Positions 55,917-64,000 of a stretch of 64,000 bases of DNA are shown here, piece by piece; the first letter of the stretch is position 1, and each line of letters begins with the position of its first letter. The DNA is from Biscogniauxia marginata (taxonomy: Eukaryota > Ascomycota > Sordariomycetes > Xylariales > Xylariaceae). The stretch covers positions 372,001 through 436,000 of the forward strand of contig MU404077.1 of assembly GCA_022695795.1 (NCBI GenBank), written 5' to 3'. A model generated the notes under the pieces. That model was not told the DNA's origin, searched no databases, and worked only from the letters and a program-made list of their open reading frames with translations. A program made the position numbers and the translations under genes.

Positions 55917-56319
55917 ATGGTGATGCCGGTGCCTCGCCACCACGCTAGTAGAAATGGAAATAGTTAGACACTCCAAGTTTATGCGTATGATGTTCCGACT
56001 AACGCAGGGATTTCAGATAACGAAAACAATAATTACGGCAATAACAACAATAATGCGGCGGTAACAACGAACTCGAACTCGAATGTGAGTAGTAGCAACA
56101 GTGCTGCCAATACCGCGGCCTCTGCAGCTACTTGCGCCAACCAGAACAACAAGAGGCACCACGCTGGGCGGAATGGTGACAACAACAAGAATAATAACAA
56201 TAACAACGCGAGTGTGTCAGCCTCATAGGAGTGCAGTCTACGAAGATGCTCTTATTAACCCGTAGATGGTAGACGATGCGAGTGCTGGTGCCGCTGCTGC
56301 CACCAACTGCGACAACTAG
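55917..56319 (+). CDS. candidate small Asn-rich secreted protein
   Basis: Predicted three exons: 55917-55947, 56017-56213 and 56266-56319, giving about 93 aa. Introns are 69 nt (GTAGAA...TTTCAG, with GACTAAC branch site) and 52 nt (GTGTCA...CCGTAG, with ATTAACC). The protein begins MVMPVPRHHA, crosses into NNENNNYGNNNNN, then a TTNSNSNVSSSNSAANTAASAA segment, TCANQNNKRHH, a second NNNKNNNNNN run, and ends DASAGAAAATNCDN. Codons immediately upstream of this ATG continue in frame as NYIILLTASALV, which is exactly a signal-peptide core, but no ATG is present before the stop at about 55840. The true start may be in an earlier exon, or the start codon may be lost. Two Cys only. No family recognised; candidate secreted or cell-wall protein or effector, or a decayed copy. 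Confidence 0.5.
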
Positions 56320-57300
56320 ACTACAAAATCTGAGACGACGCTTATAATTCTAGTTCAAAAGAAGAAGGTTTCCAGGAAGACACGAAAAGCTATATTTTGA
56401 AAGCGTTCATGTATGCAATGTCCGAATAGTGCGAGAGAAATTTGATTCAGATGGACTCGACTGTGTTAGTTCAAGTATATAAGGACGCAAATTAACTAAA
56501 TTAAAAGAATAGGAATAAAAACTAAGTTTGATGAAAACATCGTGTATAGGTTATCACTTATCTTGTTGGTCGCCCGTGACAAATTGCCATGATTTAATAA
56601 ATCCATATAAGCTGGCTTCGTATATGCTTGTTAATAGAAATAAGTGCTGAATTTAGGTATATATTAGTTGCACGAGAACCAGATATAAGAAAAGAATTTA
56701 GATTACATAATTCAATAGAGCATTCAACATCGAAGAGTTCTAATTACATACCTAGGTATGCTATTGTTCGTATTATATATAGAGATGTTACTGTTTGTCG
56801 ATAGAATTATGTAGACATTTGCTGTGCACTGTGTATGTACATACTGCCACTCGGGTTAAATACATATAAGTCAATGACAAGTGTGGGGTACTTATGCTTA
56901 CCTAATTAATGTATTAAGGAAGTATAATAAGTAATAAGATCCGGTTTGGTCACGTGGCCCACCCTGTTTGTACCTCGGCATTACTTACCACCAACTAGTT
57001 TAGTCACTTCTTTTCTTGAGAACTCATCACCTGGCGATGATATTATGGCCAGGTAGCTCAGATTCAATATTCGATTTTCAATCTGGAACCCGCAACTGAT
57101 TCAGTGTCAAGAAGCATCACATCATCTTGGCTACTGCCTACAATTGTGCAACAACAGTCATATGTTTCGTGCGTCTACTCCCATCCCGGATCATCAGGAC
57201 AGATATTTCATCACTAGGGGGTCTCAAGCGTAACTGCAAGAAATTCGAAACAGGTACTCATCCCATAGAGGTCGTTAGCGGTGGTACCTTAGATGTTTCG
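56320..57300. other. AT-rich intergenic, promoter of the Tfc7-like gene
   Basis: Strongly AT-rich from about 56340 to 56940. No gene seen. Confidence 0.45.
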
Positions 57301-58664
57301 ATGTCTCTAGAGGTCATATACGTGACTCGCCACGGGGTAAGATAATAGACTTCTCATCAACAAATCGACGTGGCTGTTATACTACACGTTCCGCCTAGTA
57401 CTGGTCAAAACTCCACCTTAGCCTCCTGAGTATCACCAGCTCTGAGAATACCCCATCTTGCCCCCTATTATTCGGCAGAAGCCACACCAAAGTAACTGCC
57501 CGAGCTGACTTTTGCCAGTTTCGTTCACCATGGGGTGTTGATCCTGCCACTGGCAACTACACGGCCTTCGTTCGCTCTCCTACAGGTTTGCCGACTGACC
57601 CGGCTCTCACATCCCACGGCGTCGAACAAGCTAGTGAATTAGCACAGCACCTGCTGAAACTCGACCCACCGATCGAGCAGGTCTACTCGAGTCCCTACTA
57701 TCGGTGCCTGCAGACGATCCAGCCGTTCGTCTCCTTGCGGCACCAATCTATGCAAGGTCAGGCCCAGCCGTCCGCATCTGGTCCAGGAGATGAACCCTTT
57801 AGGATCCGTGTGGATAAAGGGTTGGGTGAATGGTATGGTCTAGCACATTTTGATCATCCGGCAGCTGCACCCCTGAGTGAGCTACAGACATTCTTCCCCG
57901 AACTTGATGCGAACTACACCTCTACTATTGCGCCTCCACGCAACGGTGAGTCCATCTTACAGCTACAAGACCGTGTGGCCGCTTGCATCCGTGCCATCAT
58001 TGCACGCAGTGATCAAGAGGGTAAGAAAGCGATACTAGTCTGCTCTCACGCAGCAGTCATCATAGCTCTCGGGCGAGTCCTAACGGGACGGATACCAAAT
58101 GATGCAAGTACGGAAGACTTTGGGGCATTCACTTGTGGCCTAAGTATATATCGACGCCAGGATTCCTATAGAAGCCAAGTGACTACGCCTACTACCAACA
58201 GAGAGACTCTGCTCAGAGGTAAGGTGTACGATGGCGAGGAAATACGTGGTAAGATGCAAGATCGAGAAGCACGATCTGAAGCAAGTTTGCAGACCGATGC
58301 CCTATGCAATGTCGATCGTTATCCATCAGATCCTCAGGGGTCCAAACCGGGGGCGGTATGGAGTAACGGCTCGAGTGCATACGGAGGCTGGACCTGCGAA
58401 GTGGATTCTGACTGTAGCTTTCTTCGTGGTGGCAAAGAGAGGGGATGGTAAGTTTGTACTTTCTGATAGACATTGCTTCTTTTTGTCGTATGTGCATAAT
58501 GATCTAACCATCATTTTAGGAGATTCTCTGGAGACGAATCATTTATCAATGTGGACCGTCAATGCCTGTCGCCTCTATATGAAGGCGTAAGCTCTAAACT
58601 AGCCACCGGCAGGATGAGACCAGAAAGTGGCAGCAACTCTAGCGAAGGCACTCCAAAACTATAG
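57301..58664 (+). CDS. tfc7: TFIIIC subunit Tfc7-like protein with histidine-phosphatase (PGAM) domain
   Basis: Three exons: 57301-57336, 57519-58447 and 58520-58664, giving 369 aa. Exon 1 is MSLEVIYVTRHG; the second exon opens FRSPWGVDPATGNYTAF. The histidine-phosphatase core is intact: RHG with catalytic His11, SSPYYRCLQT, and CSHAAVIIALG with the second His. After the domain, a poorly conserved stretch (about 230-300) is followed by GGWTCEVDSDCSFLRGGKERGW joined to RFSGDESFIN, resembling the triple-barrel domain of TFIIIC subunit tau55. In yeast Tfc7 these two domains occur in one protein, as part of the RNA polymerase III factor TFIIIC that binds tRNA-gene promoters. An additional in-frame intron in the variable middle is possible (a GTAAGG donor at about 58219). 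The phosphatase domain is sure; the Tfc7 assignment is probable. Confidence 0.8.
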
Positions 58665-61600
58665 ACCCCGGAACAATTCTCATGAACATGCCACCAAATC
58701 TGGAAGTCTGATATGCGACTATTGCGTTATCTCTCCGGCTGACTGGTGCAATTAATTATTTTTGTTCCGAAGACTGCGACTCTGTCATAATGTTTTGATC
58801 CGATCCGATATGCAGGCCTGACGGGCGGCAGACTCTTTAAGCCGTCTTATGCATGAAGATCTTCGTCAGTTCTTATCACCAATTAGAAAAAAGGACAGCC
58901 TCGCAAGGGGCAAAAGGCATTGTTCAGCTCTCCTATTCGTTGCGCAAAAATGGCTCCGGCAAAGCAGCAAGATATACATCACTAAGCTATCAAGCGGTCA
59001 GTCCACCCAAGGAACATGTCCTGTATGTTTCACACTATGGAAACTTATTGAAACATTTCTTCGATTCTATCGAGCCTCAATTATCGATAGGTGTTCAAAA
59101 CACGCCATCCGCTCCTTTTTTAGGCTGCGAAAAGGAAAATGGCGGGCTGTAGAGTCGTACTCCGCTATGTATAACCGGATAAGACAGTCCTAGGTGTTGA
59201 TGTCAATGGCCATCGAATGTGACCTGTCAGCCAGGCCCAAGTTGCAAGAGACACACCAAGAAGCCTGTCTCAATACTAGGTTCAGCTTCCAGAGCCCTGA
59301 ACTTTCCCGCCACATGCACGCGAAAGTCGCTGGGCTTGAATCTGACCTCGAGTCCTGCAAACGTACCTAAGTGTCAAAGATTTGTTACTGGGCGAATTTC
59401 TGGCCTCGATATTCAAGAAAGTCGGACTCAAGACGTTCGCACAACACAATTGAAAAGCCCGGTTAGCCCCCATTGAGATTTGACAAGTCTCCTACTTGTG
59501 GTCGGCGGGAATAGTCTGGAGAATATCCTTGTGATCAAATTGTTTCGCCTCGCGTCATGTCTTAGTCGTCATGTACAGTGAATCCCCCGCCTAGTGAGAT
59601 GCCATCGTTAAGAAGCTTCGCTGCACCGCCAGCATGGTCCTACACCTGGTAGTTGATTGGCTGGGCTTCATTGCTCGGGGATGATGAAAAAGAAAAGACA
59701 GTCGCCGTCGCAGCCGAGCGACGACTGCTCTATGGGCGGTCAGCAAGCTCGGCGCCTTTCAATTCATCTCCGTTACCCTGAAAGCGAAAACAAGGGCTGT
59801 CGGGCCCTTTTCTGTGTGTCGTGTTTGGGTTCAACGGCTCGAGTTGTCAGGGTTGTCCCGTCTTGCTAAACGAAGGACAAATGGGGAGATCGTCTCAACT
59901 CGCATAACGGGATCAAGAGGCGCCTGAATTCATTTTCATAGCAATAGGACTAATGCAATCTGGCGTACACACAATATCTTGATTACTATTAAGAATAATA
60001 TTGAAGACTCGATTTGGGACTGGCGTTGCAGCAGCCCCGAATGTCAACTGATACAAGCGATGGAGGAAATTTGGCACCATCGACGAGACGATCGGTAGCC
60101 ACCGGAGCCGTAAACTAGACAGAGTTAATACCGACTACTTTTCAAGAACGAACTAGGCCTCCAGTTCGCGATGCCACCTCCTAAGTGAATTGAGCGCGCT
60201 TCGTGCATCTTATCACTCATCACTGATGTTTGATACGCTTAGTTGGCCCTGGACAGATTAGAAGGTGATCAAGTTAGATGTGCATCGCGGATGTTACTTT
60301 TCTACGCCCGTCCCGAGATCGAACCCAAAGTTTCGCATAATCCATGATTATTGTTTTGAAATATCTGCATGGATTTTCAGATTGGGAAGGCTGTGATATC
60401 ACATGCATACCGCCCTTGGGGAACATAGCGCAGGGTTTCTCGGTCTGCTTGGCTGCCGAAAATCCACATCTGCAAGGAATGGTGGTAGGGTAGGGGCAGA
60501 ATCAGGTCTTTTCTTCCTTCATTCAATCCTGTGTCCCGACCGTCCTACCGCGTCTCGCCGGCCCGAGAAGTCTCGACCACACTTCTCCCCCACGACGGCT
60601 TACGGCCCAATAGGCGACAGGCTCACCTGCGTGACCTCCATCCTCGCGCTTACGAGGACCATAACTTGTGAGAACTGAACGCGCTCTGCGAGTGAGTTGG
60701 TTTACTACTTCTCTAAACATAGACGCTCGGCTGTGCGAATCGGACGAGCCACCTTGCTAGATGGGGACTCGAGCGTCGTTCTCTCGGGTGGTTGGCAGAG
60801 GCTTGGGCCGACTTTGCACGTCCCGAAGAATTCCTCACCTCGAACCAACGGCAGATCTGGCATAACTTCCCTCTCGCTCTCTTCGAGTGCATAACCATAA
60901 CCACCTTGCATGCTACACCCCCTCTTTGCGTTGATGGGCCCCCCAGCCTACCCAGCTTTATCCATGTCTCTATTCGCGTTGCCATTGGCTCAGCCGTCCC
61001 GACAGTCTGGAAACATCTCAGCGTTCACTAATTGCGTGCCATAATGGGATTCTATGCTGGCCACAGTGTAAATAAATGTCGCTATTGACAATCTGGGTGG
61101 TATGGTCCAGATTTGTTAACTGATAGAGACAAAGAGTTCAGTCCTGGAGCCGTATCACGAGCCGTGGATACATGAATAATGTAGAAAATTGCAATTCTGG
61201 CGCTCCTATTTTCTGATTATCAGCTAGTTGTCTATGGCTATAGACTAGTTTTTGGTTGATCGACTCATGCAGGATGGCTATCGTTGATTAGTGCCATCAG
61301 TGTTGAAACAGTGTGTGAGTGTGCCGGCTTGGGTCCAGGGTAGCCATATATTTGAGAACCCCCTTGCGTCGTAGTCTACCATTCATGTATCGACGAGACT
61401 GGCTCCTCCCAAGTATACCGGCACCGCTACTTTTACTAGACTAGCTAGGTATTGCTTTCTTGTCACTTATTTGCCGAAAGACACATTCCTCCCTTCCAGC
61501 GGCCACTCTACTATGCCTAGTTAGATCCCCCGTGCAGAATGGCTTTCACTCCACAGTAGCATATGTCTCTAACTATTTTGTCATTCTGTAACCTAAGTCA

Positions 61601-61956
61601 CCACGCTCTAATTATAATCCCAGTGGCAAAAAATTTGTGCTGATACCCCAAGAGGCGGGAGGTAACTGTCGCCGCACTCCCATGCCACACCCTGGGGTGC
61701 AGTCGCATAATGCTTGTCTGCAAGAGTTGACTCTACACTTCAGACAGGGTCCTATTTGTCGGGACGTTGTTGGACTATATTAAACATTGGAGTCTATTGG
61801 CTGACCCCGGCTACCCACTCTTCTGTCTTCCACAAGACTTCAGGGTCCATATATAATCCTGCTCCTCTCTTCTTCTGTCACCATCGGCGCCTTCGACTGT
61901 CCAAGCTTCTTGTTATCCATTCGTGCTCTCTAACTTAGATTTGGCTTCTTGCCGGT
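58665..61956. other. 3.3 kb gene-poor region
   Basis: No recognisable gene on either strand. Several 60-115-codon frames (for example 58849-59193 and 60403-60678) have no family features. No repeat family identified. The last 110 bp hold the promoter of the next gene. Confidence 0.45.
61850..61857 (+). promoter_or_regulatory. TATA-like element before the Myb-like gene
   Basis: TATATAAT about 100 nt upstream of the ATG at 61957, followed directly by a C/T-rich stretch (CCTGCTCCTCTCTTCTTCTG), the usual order of TATA box, pyrimidine tract and start in fungal promoters. Confidence 0.45.
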
Positions 61957-63426
61957 ATGCTCGTCAAGGACGACAACCACTACCTAGTCATGGAACCCGG
62001 CACTATCCCGCGCGCAGCACCACTGGATCTATCACTACCATTGCGCTCGGTTTCCCCCCGCTCGCCTAGAGTTGATCTCGACGACCTCACTAGTTCCCCA
62101 ATGTCCAGCAGGTTGGAAGACAAGACTATCGAATCCGTCTTGCCGGGTCTTCCCATCAGTTCTCCAATGGCATCTAGTTTCCGTTCCTCATTCTCACAGG
62201 AGTCGTCCGCAGATTCTATTTCCACATTCTCAACGGGGCCTTCGACGCCTAGGACACCCAACGCGAAATGTGAGGTCGATGACATGCTGAAAGTAGATTG
62301 GTCTTATATTTCGGCCGTACATGTCCCACGCACGCTGAAAAGAAAGAGCGAACCGCTGGAGGATGAGGATGTGAAGAGAGTTAAGCTCCCCGGTTTACAG
62401 CACCTCTTAGAATCACCTGAGGACACGCAGCGTTACATTGCACCGCTAAAGCCCAAGCACCGATTACAAATTCTCAGCTCAAGTCCGGAACCCAAGAGTG
62501 AATACGTTTTTTCAAGGAGGCCAAGTATGCTCCCGGGCGAGGACCCCATCACTCAGAGCCTCAACTTCCTCCGGAGGGAGACGGACAAGAGCAAAGGACT
62601 TTTACCCCAAATAGAAGGCCTATCCGAGCCTTCTTTGGATATTTCTCTGGATTTTACAAACAAGTTCCATCGAGCCGAACACCATTCACCCCCAGAGCGG
62701 TACAGCTACTGCTTCCAGTCTCGCCAGGAGTCGTCGTCACCACCTAGAGAGATTGTCAAGAAGGAGCGCGCCAAGTCGAAGAACGGCCCGCATTGTAACA
62801 TCAAGTACTCGCTGGAGGAAAAGGACTTTATGCGATACCAAAAACACGAGATGAAACATTCGTGGAATACCATCACCAAGCTCTTCGGTGCCAAGTTCCC
62901 CATGGTCGAGGGGTTTAAGCGCGAGCAGCAGGGCGTCCAGGGCATCTTGTATCGTGAAAACCAAAACATTCCGGACATCGTTCCCGGGCGCAACGAGCTG
63001 AGGTTCCTGCCCAACGGACACGTGGCCTCCATCTCGAAGAAGGTCCGCGAGCAGGGCAACGACAAGCGGAAGTACGGACTTGTCTACCTCTACCCCGAGC
63101 GGGCCATGGGATACAGCTGGGTGTCGCCCGAGGACCGGCGCGAAGCGGCAGAACTGAGTAAGTATCTCTCGTGGTCTTCCGTCACAAACTGCCAAATGGT
63201 TTTCTTTTGATTACTGACGCGTCCTCCAGACAAGGAACGGGTCCTACAGCGGGCACAGGCCCGGCGCGACGCCATGAAGAGAGGGGCCTGGGTCGAGAAG
63301 TTTGAGGACGGCATATGCGCCTGCTGTGTCAAGGACGACCAGGAGAGAGACACCCGGAAGCGAGCCGCCCCTCCTATTCCCTCCCTGACCGCGAGCTTCG
63401 AGTGGCCCAAGATAGCCAAGCTGTGA
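61957..63426 (+). CDS. fungal protein with Myb/SANT-like helix-turn-helix region, function unknown
   Basis: Two exons, 61957-63157 and 63230-63426, with a 72-nt intron (GTAAGT...TCCAG, ACTGAC branch site), giving 465 aa. The N-terminal 270 residues are Ser/Pro-rich and disordered, with a nuclear-type motif LKRKSEPLEDEDVKRVK. From about residue 275 comes the conserved part: CNIKYSLEEKDFMRYQKHEMKHSWNTITKLFGAKFP, then QQGVQGILYRENQNIPDI. This is the fungal Myb-like pattern with a Trp, a FP and a QG-x-QG-x-x-YR third helix. It continues to LVYLYPERAMGYSWVSPEDR and a C-terminal NKERVLQRAQARRDAMKRGAW helix with a CACC pair. Probably nuclear and DNA-binding, but no target or specific family name can be given. 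The start could be the Met at residue 12. Confidence 0.75.
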
Positions 63427-64000
63427 ACGCTTTCCCTTTATCCACCCGGCATACTTATCCTAGGCTTTCGATGTCGTCGAACGACGCCTAGACGGGAACA
63501 CTATGGGAAGGGTGGGGGCGGGAGGCAGAAAAAGAACATACGCTTCCTCGCGCTTCCCCTGGACAACATACAACATATAAACGAAAGCACAAAACAAGAA
63601 TCGATCGATACGCGACGTACGAAACACTAAATGAATGAAACTCAGAAACATCAATATATACTGTACTATCTACACCTTTTCGCTTTCACGGTTCTACTTA
63701 CCTGTCTCGGCCTTGCTGCTATATCATACTACCTTGCGCTCTCACGGCCTTTTCATCTTCGATAACAACCGATACCCTAACCACCTATTTCCCTCTGAAC
63801 ATTCACCATCACTACCACCAGCTGCAAAACATCAGGGATATACAAAAAGCTACATATTGCATCACTATATAGACGCCCACGTTCCCGTCCACGGCCACGG
63901 CCACGGTTCACGAAGATGGGGGGGGGGAGAAATGATTCAACACGACTTCGTTCAGTTCTTTCGGTTTCTATGTCAATTTTGACTCCAGTACAATATCCTA
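63427..64000. other. 3' flank of the Myb-like gene to window end
   Basis: 574 bp with the 3' UTR; includes a GGCCACGGCCACGG short tandem near 63894-63907 and a G run near 63919. No gene seen; a feature could continue beyond the window. Confidence 0.4.

Noticed and set aside
57037..57110. Possible tRNA gene (TAGCTCAG resembles an A box)
   Set aside because: No matching B box (GGTTCGA) at the right distance and no cloverleaf stems.
60295..60335. B-box-like GGGTTCGATCTC on the minus strand
   Set aside because: T-stem does not pair and no A box lies upstream; not a tRNA.

Overview
This window is a chromosomal segment of a filamentous ascomycete (Pezizomycotina; Sordariomycetes is my best guess, by inference only). 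The basis is 18 recognisable protein-coding loci, nearly all single-gene transcription units, most with short GT-AG introns of about 47-100 nt and CTAAC/CTGAC branch sites, plus fungal-specific families. I see no operons, CRISPR arrays, rRNA, or convincing tRNA or intact transposon. All exon maps were derived by hand from splice consensus, reading-frame closure and family motifs.

Left part (1-24 kb). A 1.4 kb stretch with no gene is followed by a two-dsRBD protein (-), rRNA-processing Efg1 (-), the SEA/GATOR2 subunit Sea4/Mio (+), a GNAT acetyltransferase with an acidic tail (+), an unrecognised Ser/Thr-rich protein (-), and a Pro/Ser-rich protein with a C-terminal Cys-rich zinc-binding module (-). 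Then comes a 4.3 kb gap, an MFS vacuolar-type transporter (+) and 6-phosphogluconolactonase (-).

Middle (24-47.5 kb). Pho13-type phosphatase (+), a PhyH-like dioxygenase (+), dihydrofolate reductase (+), the cytochrome bc1 chaperone Cbp3 (-), mitochondrial beta-ketoacyl-ACP synthase Cem1 (-), an eight-exon OPT transporter (+), Tip41 (+), an unrecognised nuclear-looking disordered protein (-), a dienelactone hydrolase (-), and a MYND-finger protein (-) whose frame is broken by an apparent 4-bp duplication. Cbp3 and Cem1 are neighbours and both serve mitochondrial respiration. Sea4 and Tip41 both belong to TOR signalling but lie 35 kb apart.

Right part (47.5-64 kb). Gene-poor: only the mitochondrial DEAD-box helicase Mrh4 (-), a Tfc7-like histidine-phosphatase protein (+) and a Myb-like fungal protein (+) are clear. 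Between them lies a candidate small Asn-rich secreted protein (55.9-56.3 kb) that is not an obvious member of any family I know; it is the most novel-looking item here. Intergenic DNA is rich in TAGG/CCTA tetranucleotide tracts, (GA)n and (GT)n microsatellites and polypyrimidine runs.
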